NCBI RefSeq assembly: GCF_025398735.1
Contig: NZ_CP104694.1
Coordinates: forward strand, 3,745,001-3,809,000
Source: Tahibacter amnicola
GTDB taxonomy: Bacteria; Pseudomonadota; Gammaproteobacteria; Xanthomonadales; Rhodanobacteraceae
Direction of reading: 5' to 3'
Length of the DNA stretch: 64,000 bases
In this document: positions 51,984-61,312 of the stretch, piece after piece
Position numbering within the stretch: position 1 is the first letter of the stretch
Layout: every line of letters starts with the position of its first letter
The notes under the pieces: model-generated
Databases searched by the model: none
What the model was told of the DNA's origin: nothing
What the model saw: only the letters and a program-made list of their open reading frames with translations
Translations under genes and position numbers: made by a program

Positions 51984-52886
51984 TCACCGCGGATTGTTGC
52001 CCAGCCGACGATGGATCGCGGTCGCCGCAACAGCGGCGTGAGCCATTCCCACGGTCATCTGGTTCAAGGCCTTGACAAGATCCCCAGCGGCGTAAAGCCC
52101 GGGGACGGACGTACCCTGGTGGGCGTCCACGAAGAGCTCGCCCTGCTCGTCGCATTGAGCGCCCAACGCAGTGGCCAGGTGTGAACGGGCCGCACAGCCC
52201 ACGAGCGGGTAGACCGTATCGAAATCGGCCACCGAGCCATCGGCGAACTGCACCAGAACGGCGCAGGGCGTGTCGCGGACGAAGGTGATGGGCTGGTCGA
52301 TAATCAGCACGTCCAGAGTACGCAGCCGACCGCGGTCCTGGTCGGACAATTCACCGCCGTCTGGCGTCAGAATCAAGGTCAGGTCGCGTGTGTAGGTGCG
52401 CAGAAATCCCGCATGACCCAGTGCCGTCGTCGCCGGTGCGATAAGGCCCACGCGCCGATCGCGGACTTCGTAGGCATCGCAAATCGGACACCAGCGCACC
52501 AGACCGTCGAGCGTCATCGCATGCCACTGGGCCGGCGGCGCGCCGGGCGGCAGTTGATCGACCACGCCGGTCGCAAGGAGCACCGTCCTCGCGTGTCGAT
52601 GTTCTTCACCGAGGGTTGCGACAAAACTGCCCGCATCACTACGCAGCGCGTCCACCGTGGCATGCTCGATCGGTACACTGACGTTGGCGACCTGACGGCG
52701 CAATCGCAGCAGAAGGGCTTCCCCACCGATGCCCTCAGGAAACCCCGGCAGATTGTGCGACACGGGGATCTGTGCAGCACGGCTGGCGTTCGCATCGATG
52801 ACCGTGCACGAGCGCCCAAACCGCGCTAAATACAGCGCCGCTGTGAGACCTGCCGGGCCGCCGCCTACGATCAGGCAATCGAGCAT
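51984..52886 (-). CDS. Thioredoxin-reductase-like flavoprotein
   Basis: The 300-residue protein has the FAD motif GGGPAGLTAALYLAR (8-22), the redox pair CPIC (about 133-136, in RWCPICDAYE), a degraded NAD(P) motif and the C-terminal GLYAAGDLV. It is a pyridine-nucleotide disulphide oxidoreductase of the thioredoxin-reductase type. It may keep thiols reduced under metal stress. A 19-base gap separates it from the gene upstream. Confidence 0.85.
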   Translation of the reverse strand: MLDCLIVGGGPAGLTAALYLARFGRSCTVIDANASRAAQIPVSHNLPGFPEGIGGEALLLRLRRQVANVSVPIEHATVDALRSDAGSFVATLGEEHRHARTVLLATGVVDQLPPGAPPAQWHAMTLDGLVRWCPICDAYEVRDRRVGLIAPATTALGHAGFLRTYTRDLTLILTPDGGELSDQDRGRLRTLDVLIIDQPITFVRDTPCAVLVQFADGSVADFDTVYPLVGCAARSHLATALGAQCDEQGELFVDAHQGTSVPGLYAAGDLVKALNQMTVGMAHAAVAATAIHRRLGNNPR

Positions 52887-52905
52887 CGCACCCTCCCTGC
52901 GTGCC

Positions 52906-54288
52906 TCATGGGGCGGCCGGATCGGTGTCGACCCGCCAGATCACGTTGCCGACGTCGTCAGCCACCAGCAGGGCACCATCGCGGGCTAGGTGTACGCCGG
53001 CCGGACGCCCCCGCGCGTTGCCTTGGGCATCGAGAAATCCGTCCAGGACAACCGTGGGCGAGCCGCTCGGGCGGCCGTTGGCAAAAGGCACGAAAATGAC
53101 GCGATAGCCGACCGGCGGTCTACGGTTCCAGGAGCCGTGCTGTCCGATGAAGGCGCCGGCGTGGTAGCGCGCTGGCAATGTGTGCGCCGTGGCGAACGCA
53201 AGTCCCAGCGAGGCGGTATGGGCGCCCAACGCGTAATCGGGGACGCGGGCGCTGGCGACGAGATCCGGGCGTTGCGGTTCGACGCGTGCATCGACGTGGT
53301 CGCCAAAATAGCTGTACGGCCAGCCGTAGAAGGCGTTTTCCACCACGTGCGTCAAATAGTCAGGAACCAGATCGTTGCCCAGTTCATCGCGCTCGTTGAC
53401 CACAGTCCACAAGTCCCCGGTGACCGGCTCAAAGTCCAGTCCTACGGGATTGCGCAACCCGCTGGCAAATATCCGCACGTTGCGCTGCTCAGGATCGATC
53501 TGCAGCACCGCCGCGCGATTCACCTCCTTGTCCATTCCGCCTTCGGCGACGTTACTATTGGAACCGACACCCACGTAAAGACGCTTTCCGTCGGCGCTGG
53601 CCACCAAACTCTTGGTCCAATGGTGGTTGAGCGGGCCAGGCCCGTGGGGCAGCGGCACAACCATTTCCGCGGCGCTGACGGCGGTAACGTCGCCGTCGTG
53701 GTAGGGCACACGGACCAGTGCATCCGCGTTGGCGATGTACAACGTCTGGTCAATGAGCGCCATCCCGAACGGCGAGTTCAGGCCACGGGCGAAGGCGTGA
53801 CGCTGCTCGGCCACGCCGTCGCCGTCGGCATCGCGCAGCAGCGTGATGCGATTGGGGCTGGGCACGCCCGCGCCCGCGCGCCTCATTACGGCTTTCATAA
53901 CGGCACCTTTGATGCCTTTGGTGGCGCGCGAATCGGGCGGCGCATTGCTTTCCGCGACGAGCACATCGCCGTTGGGAAGCACGAGCAGCCAACGCGGATG
54001 ATCGAGATCTCGCGCGTACGCGCGCACCCTCAGCCCGGTCGCTGCGATGGGGGTCTGGTCTGCTGCCCAGCCGGTGGCGGGCGCAATGTCGATGACCGGG
54101 ATGACGGAGTGGGACGGCGGCGGCAGCTTCGGATGCGCCCCCGTGGACTCCGAGAGCGGTTGCGCCACGCGGCCACACGCCGCCAAGCTTGCCGCGGCGA
54201 GGATCACGGCAGACGCCAAACGTAGTGGGGCCGGCAGCGAATCCCCGCCGCACACGCCGCTTTTTTTACCAGCGAATGTCGGCCTCAT
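52906..54288 (-). CDS. PQQ-type sugar (sorbosone) dehydrogenase-like lipoprotein
   Basis: The 460-residue exported protein, with a lipoprotein signal (LAAC, Cys38), has the six-bladed propeller of the glucose/sorbosone dehydrogenase family: HPRWLLVLPNGDVLVAES, GLRNPVGLDF, and HGSWNRRPPVGYRV. Family members oxidise sugars using PQQ, but many homologues have no known substrate. Whether PQQ is made is not visible here. It overlaps the DUF305 gene by four bases. Confidence 0.8.
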   Translation of the reverse strand: MRPTFAGKKSGVCGGDSLPAPLRLASAVILAAASLAACGRVAQPLSESTGAHPKLPPPSHSVIPVIDIAPATGWAADQTPIAATGLRVRAYARDLDHPRWLLVLPNGDVLVAESNAPPDSRATKGIKGAVMKAVMRRAGAGVPSPNRITLLRDADGDGVAEQRHAFARGLNSPFGMALIDQTLYIANADALVRVPYHDGDVTAVSAAEMVVPLPHGPGPLNHHWTKSLVASADGKRLYVGVGSNSNVAEGGMDKEVNRAAVLQIDPEQRNVRIFASGLRNPVGLDFEPVTGDLWTVVNERDELGNDLVPDYLTHVVENAFYGWPYSYFGDHVDARVEPQRPDLVASARVPDYALGAHTASLGLAFATAHTLPARYHAGAFIGQHGSWNRRPPVGYRVIFVPFANGRPSGSPTVVLDGFLDAQGNARGRPAGVHLARDGALLVADDVGNVIWRVDTDPAAP

Positions 54289-54812
54289 TGCCGTTGCCGC
54301 TCAGCGGCGAGCAGCGCTTGCATCTGCTGAATTTCGGCGCGCTGGGAGCGTTGGATGTCACCGCACAGGCTGCGAATCTCCGTCGACGTAAGGGTTGCTT
54401 CTTCGCACATCAGGATCGCACCGGCATGGTGCGGAATCATCGAGCGCAGGAACTGCGAATCGCCGATGCCCCACTGGTAGCGAACACCAAACCAACTGAC
54501 ACCCACGACGATCCCGGCAATGGCGAGAAAGAGGCCGTTGAGCTTGGCGTTCGGGTACATCTTCCACATGAAGGCCAATTCGATGAGCACCATCGCACCG
54601 GCCATGAGCGCGGCCATGTAGACCTGATTGAGATTGCTCAAGACGTGCGCAAAGCGATCGACCATGACGTACATCAGCGCGAACATGGCGACGAACGACA
54701 CGGCGATCATCGCGGCAAAACGGGGGTAGTGACTCATCGTATTTTGCGTGCTGTGTTCGGCGTGAGCGGTTGCTTTCGGCGGCGCTGCATGCGCGGTGTG
54801 CGAGGTTTTCAT
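54285..54812 (-). CDS. DUF305-domain membrane protein
   Basis: The 175-residue protein has three hydrophobic segments (about 32-110) and ends with a DUF305-like domain: SMIPHHAGAILMCEEA (about 124-139). The histidine pair is a presumed metal site. DUF305 proteins are frequent in copper islands. It is the first gene of a three-gene minus-strand unit. Confidence 0.8.
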   Translation of the reverse strand: MKTSHTAHAAPPKATAHAEHSTQNTMSHYPRFAAMIAVSFVAMFALMYVMVDRFAHVLSNLNQVYMAALMAGAMVLIELAFMWKMYPNAKLNGLFLAIAGIVVGVSWFGVRYQWGIGDSQFLRSMIPHHAGAILMCEEATLTSTEIRSLCGDIQRSQRAEIQQMQALLAAERQRQ

Positions 54813-55219
54813 AAAACGCTCCTTGCGTGAGAATCGGGATGGCAGTGTCGGCGGTCAGTTATCGATGGTCGATTGCAGGGCGTATACCAAGCCCGCACTG
54901 GTGCGACACGCCAACGTTCATTGACGAACGTCGCGAGCGCTCATCGGGCGCAAGCGACTCACGCGCAAGGTTATTCACACGTCAGAAAACCCGCTCAAAT
55001 TCCGGATGTTAGATTCAACTCCAGGGTTCGAACCGGCGCACGGGTCAAGCACGCTGCACGGTCGGGCACGCGAACGAGGCAAATTGCGACAGTGCGTCAC
55101 GCGCCGCGCTAGTCGATTTTCATTGCCGGGCGCTGACGGTGTCGCGCCCCTGAGATGGTAGGTATGCCATACGGCTGCACCCTGGCTACACTTTCTCCTC
55201 CGCTTAAAGACTCCTGACG
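54813..55219. other. Divergent intergenic region
   Basis: This holds promoters for the DUF305 unit (leftward) and the nuclease-like gene (rightward). TACACT at 55187-55192 is a possible -10 for the latter, with no clear -35. No gene is supported. A short stretch around 55022-55040 looks like a tRNA T-arm but does not fold; see rejected items. Confidence 0.45.
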
Positions 55220-56524
55220 ATGATTGCGACGCAGATACCCGCCGATGCCACGGACACGGATGCCTTGCGGACGTTGATCGCACGCTGGCGCGAAGACGCG
55301 GGCGGGACGTACCGCACGTGGTTTCTGTGGGAGGAGCGGCTCAAGAATTTCCGCGCGATTCGACGCGGCCTGCAGGCCGTGGTAGCCGAGATCGCCAGCG
55401 GCACGTTTGGATGCGCGTACCGCGGCTCGTCGCTAGAAACCGTCGTCGGCTCGATAGCCGAGCAGCGTCAAATTTTCAAGGGGGCCGATCACGCATTTTT
55501 ATGGAAGCCCAAGCTGCGCATTCCTGATATTTACGAAGACGCTGAGCATCAGCGCGCGTTTGGGCAGTTCCTCGACACGTGCCTGTGCTGCAGCGGCGAT
55601 AGCGCGATCCTCGAAGCGATCCATGCGTTGGACCGCCGGCGCATCAAGGGGCTAGGCCCCGCGGCCGCGAACCTGTTGTACTTCCTGCACCCCACTCACG
55701 TGCCGCCGTTCAACACGGCCATCGCCAATGGGTACAACGCCGTTGCGGGCGCGCGGGTGAAGCTCGGTCGCTGGGACGAGTACCTGGCAATGCGTCGCGG
55801 CATGCTCGCTCTCATGGCGCGGTACCGGGGGCAGTTTTCGAACGACTTCGGCGCTGTCGCGGGCTTCTTGTTCGACATCGGCAGTGGCCGCTATCCGGCA
55901 CCGCCCCGCGCGGGCGACACGGCCGCTGTCGCGCGCTGGGCGGAGGACTTGGCGGGAGTGCGCGAGGAGAGTGCGGCCAGTCGCAAGGCGCTCGCGCTCG
56001 CCCACGAAGGCGATCACACGCACACGCAGATCCAGGCCTGGCTGCGCGATCTGGGCAAGGCCCTCGGATACGCTGTATGGATCGCGAGCAACGATCGCGG
56101 TCGTGTGTATGCCGACGCGCCATTGGGCACTGGCTGCATGACGCAGCTGCCGCCCGCCCTCGCCGCGCACGCCGCCGCTGACACGTTTGGCCTGATCGAC
56201 GTGCTGTGGCTGGAGGCCGACAGCGGCCGCGTCGCGGCGGCATTCGAGGTCGAGCATTCCACCAGCATTTACTCGGGCATCGTGCGCATGCTCGATCTCG
56301 CGCTCGGGGTGCCCGAGCACGCTGACGGCGCGTATTTTCTGGTGGCGCCCGATGCGCGCGAGGCGGATGTGCGCGCGCAGTTCGCCCGCCCCGCCTTCAG
56401 CCGGGCGACGGACCTGAATTTGCATTTCTTGCCCTACAGCGAGCTCACGACGCATCGCGAAGCCGTCGGCCGCTTTGGGTCGGGCTTGAAGGGCGTACTC
56501 GCAATTGCGCGTGCGCTGCGCTAA
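55220..56524 (+). CDS. Restriction-endonuclease-like protein with HhH-like motif
   Basis: The 434-residue protein has a helix-hairpin-helix-like segment (IKGLGPAAANLLYFLHP, then VPPFNTAIANGYN; about 144-176) and a C-terminal region with AFEVEHSTSIYSGIVRMLDL (about 335-355) and YFLVAPDAR, which resembles PD-(D/E)xK nucleases with FEVE in place of the usual ExK. It is probably a solitary nuclease acting on damaged or foreign DNA. No methylase is adjacent. It stands alone between metal genes and lacks a signal. The family could not be named with certainty. Confidence 0.55.
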   Translation: MIATQIPADATDTDALRTLIARWREDAGGTYRTWFLWEERLKNFRAIRRGLQAVVAEIASGTFGCAYRGSSLETVVGSIAEQRQIFKGADHAFLWKPKLRIPDIYEDAEHQRAFGQFLDTCLCCSGDSAILEAIHALDRRRIKGLGPAAANLLYFLHPTHVPPFNTAIANGYNAVAGARVKLGRWDEYLAMRRGMLALMARYRGQFSNDFGAVAGFLFDIGSGRYPAPPRAGDTAAVARWAEDLAGVREESAASRKALALAHEGDHTHTQIQAWLRDLGKALGYAVWIASNDRGRVYADAPLGTGCMTQLPPALAAHAAADTFGLIDVLWLEADSGRVAAAFEVEHSTSIYSGIVRMLDLALGVPEHADGAYFLVAPDAREADVRAQFARPAFSRATDLNLHFLPYSELTTHREAVGRFGSGLKGVLAIARALR

Positions 56525-56675
56525 AGCGGTCATCTGAATGAGGAGCGCGACATGAACGCCTGGACGACTTCAAAGCGCGCGCCATCAAAGCCCTGCCTCA
56601 GCTGTGTCGGGAATTTGGCATGGCGCAGTTCTATACCGACGCGATTGCCACGATGCCGCGGCCGACCAGTTGCCC
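56525..56675 (+). pseudogene. Short coding remnant after the nuclease-like gene
   Basis: A frame from about 56555 to 56679 reads RLDDFKARAIKALPQLCREF and MAQFYTDAIATMPRP, strongly protein-like but with no usable start; the nearest ATG (56552) is in another frame. It may be the frameshifted N-terminus of a lost gene. I do not recognise it. Confidence 0.35.
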
Positions 56676-57023
56676 TTAGTTGCCGTCGTCGTGACCGTGA
56701 TCGTCCTGGCCTTGCCCCAGCTGCCAGTCCGCGCGGTTGTCGTGGTGATCGAGCTCAAACACCTGCTGCAGCAGCGGTTGACCATGGTGATCGCGCGCGT
56801 CGCAGCGCACACGCAGGGACTCGCCGCCATGCACATTGATGGACCGCACCTCGCCGGGCCGCAACATTACCGGCGTCTTGCCACTGCAGCTCACCGCGAC
56901 GGTTTCGTTCAATCCGTTTTGTACGTCCACGTAGTATTCGTAATGACGGTGATTTTGCGCGCTGGCCGCATTCATCGACAGCAACAACACCGCCCACCCA
57001 GCACCTGCATACCTAATCCCCAT
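56676..57023 (-). CDS. Exported protein of unknown function
   Basis: The 115-residue protein has a signal peptide (about 1-24, cut at SAQ) and a beta-rich domain: YYVDVQNGLNETVAVSCSG, VMLRPGEVRSINV and LRVRCDARDHHG, ending in a His/Asp tail (DDHGHDDGN). The tail may bind metal. The start at 57023 gives the signal; the frame extends to 57044. Confidence 0.6.
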   Translation of the reverse strand: MGIRYAGAGWAVLLLSMNAASAQNHRHYEYYVDVQNGLNETVAVSCSGKTPVMLRPGEVRSINVHGGESLRVRCDARDHHGQPLLQQVFELDHHDNRADWQLGQGQDDHGHDDGN

Positions 57024-57261
57024 GATCTGTCCCCTTGTGAACAATCGCGTGGCGCAGGCAGCCTAGCGCGGAAAGTACGGGTTGTCACACGATAGGGTTG
57101 TGTACGATGGAAGTTGGAGTTGAGATCCAAATTCAGTATCGAGCGACACGCAGACGGCGCGCACGATCGGATGTGTTCGGCAGTCTGATTCATGCCACGG
57201 AGCCATTCACGCCTGTGACGCGCCGCGCGTCGCGGGGGAGCCGACGAGCTCCACTGCGAGC

Positions 57262-57642
57262 TCAGTCTGCGCACTGCGCGCGGACGATGCGCCCGTCTTC
57301 GACCTCTGACAGGCAAGTACCGACGGTCAGGAATGAAGCGTAACAGTGGCCCTCGACAGCCGCCGCCGTATCGGCGTCGGCGCTCGCGACGCACAGGCTT
57401 TCGCACTGCGCACTGCGTTGACACGATTTACCGCCGTCGCGCGTGGGGACATCGCAGGCCTCGAGCTGTTGCACGCCGACCTTGCGCCAGGTGCCCTTGA
57501 GCGCTATGCATTGTTCGCGCGAGGTCACAACCGGTCCACTTTTACCCGCCCCCGCCGAAGTTGCGGAAGTCGCTGGCGGCGCCGTTTGCGCAACCGCGCA
57601 CCCGGCCAAGCCGAGCCATATCATGCCCAACAGCGATCGCAT
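57262..57642 (-). CDS. Exported Cys-containing protein of unknown function
   Basis: The 126-residue protein starts with a signal (LGLAGC lipobox near 15 or a cut after AVAQ). It has eight further cysteines spaced as if disulphide-bonded (EQCIALKGTW, EACDV, SCQRSAQCESLC, GHCYAS, GTCLSEV). This is a small secreted scaffold. I do not recognise the family. It lies 69 bases after the zincin-like gene in the same direction. Confidence 0.6.
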   Translation of the reverse strand: MRSLLGMIWLGLAGCAVAQTAPPATSATSAGAGKSGPVVTSREQCIALKGTWRKVGVQQLEACDVPTRDGGKSCQRSAQCESLCVASADADTAAAVEGHCYASFLTVGTCLSEVEDGRIVRAQCAD

Positions 57643-57711
57643 CCGCGTTCCTCCGTGCTTGGCGAAAAGACCGCGGCGCCTTCCTGGCATGGCGCCGCGG
57701 TCGAGCTGCGC

Positions 57712-58512
57712 TTATTCCTCGATCAGATCCAGGTTTTCTGCTTCCGGTGCGAGGGTGATGTGGTGGATCCACAAGCCGCCTTTACCGTCGGGCGCCACAT
57801 ACGTTTCCGCGAAGCGCTCGCGCTTGACCAGATGCCCCAGCGGCACGCCGCCGACCATTTCCAAGCGGCCCATCGGCCCGTCCGTCAGGGCGATCTCCTG
57901 TGCACTGAGTGCCATGCTCGAACTGGCGCTGCTGTAACTGTCCAGGTGACCGTACAGACTGGTCAGCTCCGCATAATCATGCGCATTGGGCGCAGTGCTG
58001 CTGGCCGATTGCGAATAGTCCATGCACGTATTCTGCGACGTGCCGTTCGTGCTGGTGTGATCCAAACCCAGTACGTGGCCGATCTCCTGGCACATGACGT
58101 GGTAGCGCGCGTTGTTCGTGAAGCTGTAGCTGTCATTCATCTTCGCGGTGCCCTGCGAGATGTGGCCCCGCGAATCCAGGTTGATGGAAGCAAGCCCCGA
58201 CCAGCCATTCTGGCCGTAGGTGTAGTTGCACACGCGCAGCTTCCCGGCGATCGGCGTGCAGGCGCTGCGTGCGCTCGCCGTCTCCGTGCCCTGCGAGGCT
58301 ACGAGATTCAGCTTGGTCGACGAGGACCATTGCGACACCGAGGTGTTGAACATCGGCTGCCAGGTCGACGTGACGCTGTCGACGGTGGCGAGATTGAACG
58401 AGGACGTGGTGCGAGCCCAATGATAGTTGTTCCAATCGTGGCTGGCTGACGCGGTGCTGGCGATGATCGAGAAACCCATGCCCAAGGAAAGTGCAAGTAA
58501 GGAACGACGCAT
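57712..58512 (-). CDS. Exported zincin-like protein with altered HEXXH site
   Basis: The 266-residue protein has a signal peptide (1-23) and the matrixin-like pattern QEIGHVLGLDH (about 135-145). The usual first histidine of HEXXHXXGXXH is replaced by glutamine in CQEIGH; two histidines and the glycine remain. A methionine turn could be CMDYSQ. It may be an inactive or unusually liganded metallopeptidase. GGAGG precedes the start. The C-terminus (195-266) is a separate beta-rich extension. Confidence 0.7.
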   Translation of the reverse strand: MRRSLLALSLGMGFSIIASTASASHDWNNYHWARTTSSFNLATVDSVTSTWQPMFNTSVSQWSSSTKLNLVASQGTETASARSACTPIAGKLRVCNYTYGQNGWSGLASINLDSRGHISQGTAKMNDSYSFTNNARYHVMCQEIGHVLGLDHTSTNGTSQNTCMDYSQSASSTAPNAHDYAELTSLYGHLDSYSSASSSMALSAQEIALTDGPMGRLEMVGGVPLGHLVKRERFAETYVAPDGKGGLWIHHITLAPEAENLDLIEE

Positions 58513-59292
58513 ACGATCTACCCCTCCGAAGAATGACGATAAGCGCACGATCGCCGCGGCGCGGCGAACGGGATGTCCAGAGCTGAGTGCCCTGCACCAC
58601 GCCCCTGTCGTGGGCCTGTCGATCCCCTCCCGGAGCGACAGGCGCAGGGACGCTACGCAGCCGCGCAAAAAAGCATTCTGCGCTGCAATACACGGTGTCA
58701 CTTCGGCTGCAAATAGTGGGGGTATCGCTGCCGTGCGGATGCGGTGGTGTCACGGCCGCGCAATGCCCGGACCGGCAGTGCGAGCAGCATCCGATAATCG
58801 ACACAGCGATGGCATTGGGTGCGAAATCAACGGGCTAGCGCGACCGCACCGCCCCCCGCATCGATCGCTATTCATGCGGCAAGGACGCACTGCTCCTTTG
58901 TACACAGGTGAAGTCTGGAGCAAACTCTAAACCTGTCGCCACACTGAACGCGGCAAACTGCCCGATCTCTTCTGTGCGTAAAACCCTCGACGGTGCACGG
59001 GGGCTGCGCGAGGTCAACCGGTACCCCCATGGTAGTGTCGTGCAGATTGCGGGTCTCGCGCGGCAAGGATGCGGCACGCTGCACGACGAGCCCCCAGCGA
59101 CAAGCTTGGAGTTGACTCCTAAGTCCAATGAATTCAAGCGCCTAGCGCACTCGGGCAAACCACTGAAACGCGGCCAAATTGTTACGCGGACTGCGCGCCT
59201 GCCGCCGCCGGTGAACGATAGCCACTCGCCAACGCGCTTCATGGCACAGCGCGTGCTGCCTTGGAATCTCCCCTGGCACGGACGCTTTCGCC
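58513..59292. other. Long intergenic region with a MerR-type operator
   Basis: No gene is supported over 780 bases; frames at 58868 and 58908 are low-complexity shadows of each other. At 59105-59123 is CTTGGAGTTGACTCCTAAG, a nearly perfect MerR-family dyad (CTTGGAG/CTCCTAAG). TTGGAC on the minus strand (59123-59128) lies 19 bases from TTGTCG, a weak promoter. The region may be a promoter relic or drive an unrecognised RNA. Confidence 0.45.
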
Positions 59293-60627
59293 ATGCTGCA
59301 CCCTACTCCGCCTCACCGGCTCCGCTCGCGCGCGGCCCCCATAGTTCTGACCGGCCTGCTCGCGCTCAACGCGGGAACGCTCCAAGCGCAGCACGCGCCT
59401 TCGCATGCGCCCGAACCGACGCCGGCGATGCCGGATATGGCCGAGCACGACGATGCTAAGCCGATGCGTGGACTGTTAGGGCCTTACGCCATGAGCCGCG
59501 AGGCCTCTGGCACGAGTTGGCAGCCGCAAACAACCCCGATGGGCGGCAGCGCACCGTGGATGACGGGCGAGTGGATGTGGATGGCGCACGGTTCGGCCAA
59601 TCTCGTGGCGACCGACAATTCCGGTCCACGCGGCGAACGCGACACGGTGATCCAGACCATGGGCATGCTGATGGGCATGCGCCCGCTCGGTCCCGGCACC
59701 CTGGGCGTCCGTGCCATGGTGTCGCTCGACCCCTGGGGCGTGGGCAAGACCGGCTATCCGCTTCTTTTCCAAACCGGCGAAACCGCCGACGGTCGCACGC
59801 CTCTGATCGATCGGCAGCATCCGCATGATCTTTTCATGGAATTGGCGGCCAGCTATTCCCAACCGGTGGGCGAGTCCAGTTCGGCCTTTTTGTACCTGGG
59901 GTTGCCCGGTGAGCCGGCCTTGGGCCCGCCGACTTATATGCACCGGTTCTCCGGCATGGACAACCCCGAAGCGCCCCTCGGCCACCACTGGCTCGATGCC
60001 ACCCACATCACCTTCGGCGTCGCCACGCTCGGCTGGGTGTGGAAAGATTTCAAAGTGGAAGGTTCCGCATTCAATGCCCGCGAACCCGACCAGGTCCGGA
60101 CCAACATTGAGTTGCGCGCGCTCGACTCCTGGTCCGGTCGCCTTTCCTACAATCCGAGCGACCGCTGGGCGCTGCAGGTCAGCCGCGGGCTCCTAAAGAG
60201 TCCTGAGCAATTGGAGCCTGACGTGGACATGCGCCGCACGACCGCGTCGGTCATCTACAACCGTCCGTTCGAGCGTGCGCGGTGGCAGACGACGCTCGCC
60301 TGGGGTCGCAACCAGAAGCTGCCCGGCCACGCCACCGAATCCTTCCTGCTCGAGAGCGCGCTCGTGGTCGATGAGATGCACACCCTGTACGGCCGCGTGG
60401 AGCGCGTGGACAAGGACGAGCTCTTTGGTGAGGACGAGCCGCTCGCGGGCGAGGTTTTCACTGTCGACAAGGCGACGCTCGGCGCCATTCACGATTTCCA
60501 GCCCACGCGCCTGGGGCGTTTTGGTCTGGGCCTGCAGTACAGCCGCTACGCGATTCCCGCGGCTCTGAAGCCCGTCTACGGCGGTCAGCCAGACGCATGG
60601 CTCGCGTTTGCCCGGTGGCGCCTCTGA
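59293..60627 (+). CDS. Putative outer-membrane beta-barrel protein of copper islands
   Basis: The 444-residue protein has a signal peptide (about 1-32), a His/Met-rich head (HAPSHAPEPTPAMPDMAEHDD) and many short amphipathic strands (for example GTLGVRAMVSL, WALQVSRGL, RARWQTTLAWG) ending in ARWRL, as expected of a barrel. It has HPHDLFME and other conserved histidines. Such proteins sit in copper resistance loci without a defined role. It is followed by a Csp gene after 36 bases. Confidence 0.65.
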   Translation: MLHPTPPHRLRSRAAPIVLTGLLALNAGTLQAQHAPSHAPEPTPAMPDMAEHDDAKPMRGLLGPYAMSREASGTSWQPQTTPMGGSAPWMTGEWMWMAHGSANLVATDNSGPRGERDTVIQTMGMLMGMRPLGPGTLGVRAMVSLDPWGVGKTGYPLLFQTGETADGRTPLIDRQHPHDLFMELAASYSQPVGESSSAFLYLGLPGEPALGPPTYMHRFSGMDNPEAPLGHHWLDATHITFGVATLGWVWKDFKVEGSAFNAREPDQVRTNIELRALDSWSGRLSYNPSDRWALQVSRGLLKSPEQLEPDVDMRRTTASVIYNRPFERARWQTTLAWGRNQKLPGHATESFLLESALVVDEMHTLYGRVERVDKDELFGEDEPLAGEVFTVDKATLGAIHDFQPTRLGRFGLGLQYSRYAIPAALKPVYGGQPDAWLAFARWRL

Positions 60628-60663
60628 CGATTGCCGTTGTCCCTTCCCCTTGAGGAGAAACCC

Positions 60664-61059
60664 ATGCCGCATCAAACCCACATGTCCAGTGCGATGAACG
60701 AGTGCATCCAGCAGTGCCTGGCCTGCTTCACCACGTGCCAGCAAACGGCGCTGACGCATTGCCTGGAGCTCGGCGGCGAACACGTCGAGCCGACGCATTT
60801 TCGGCTCATGATGGATTGCGCCGAGGTATGCCGCAGCGCGGCCGCATTAATGGCCAACGGCTCGGCTTTCCACGCAGCGCAATGCGTCGTGTGCGCCGAC
60901 ATCTGCCGCGCCTGCGCCGAGAGCTGCAAACGCCTGGGCGATATGGACGAGTGCGTTCAGGCGTGTGAGCGCTGCGCGGACGCCTGTGAAACGATGGCCA
61001 GCGGCAGCGGCCGCAGCGGGAGCGATCAGCGCACCGGCACGGCCGCCCACGCCTCATGA
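60664..61059 (+). CDS. Four-helix-bundle copper-binding protein (Csp-like)
   Basis: The 131-residue protein is the closest relative of the protein at 6110: CIQQCLACFTTC, HCLELGGEHVEPTHF, CAEVCRS, CVVCADICRACAESC and CERCADAC. It should store Cu(I) in the cytosol. GAGGAG at 60652-60657 sets the start. It overlaps the next gene by four bases. Confidence 0.87.
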   Translation: MPHQTHMSSAMNECIQQCLACFTTCQQTALTHCLELGGEHVEPTHFRLMMDCAEVCRSAAALMANGSAFHAAQCVVCADICRACAESCKRLGDMDECVQACERCADACETMASGSGRSGSDQRTGTAAHAS

Positions 61060-61283
61060 GCACGCCCATGACACCCCGTGCGAGACTGTTCGCCAATCTC
61101 GGTCGCGGCGCCCTCGCGCTCGGCTTTCTGGCCATGCTGGCCGCCTGGATCAGCGCGATGACCACCACCGGCGCGTGGCTGGGCTTCACGACGGCTCACT
61201 GGTTTGCCGATGCGACGGTGATGGCACTGCTGGGCATCGGTGGCTTGGTCGACGCCCTGGCGCACGCACGCGCCGGCGAGTAA
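61056..61283 (+). CDS. Small two-helix membrane protein
   Basis: The 75-residue protein has two hydrophobic segments (about 18-35 and 45-66; GALALGFLAMLAAWISAM) with few charged residues. It is coupled to the Csp gene by an ATGA overlap. I do not recognise it. Confidence 0.55.
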   Translation: MSTPMTPRARLFANLGRGALALGFLAMLAAWISAMTTTGAWLGFTTAHWFADATVMALLGIGGLVDALAHARAGE

Positions 61284-61312
61284 CGCCGCTGATCTGGTTG
61301 GCGCACGCCTTA

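Noticed and set aside
55015-55060. tRNA-like T-arm (GGTTCGAACC core)
   Set aside because: The 5-bp T-stem does not pair at two positions and no anticodon arm or acceptor stem can be drawn around it on either strand.
58868-59459. Overlapping open frames in the 58.5-59.3 kb gap
   Set aside because: Composition on both strands looks random and neither has a ribosome-binding site; no recognisable motif.
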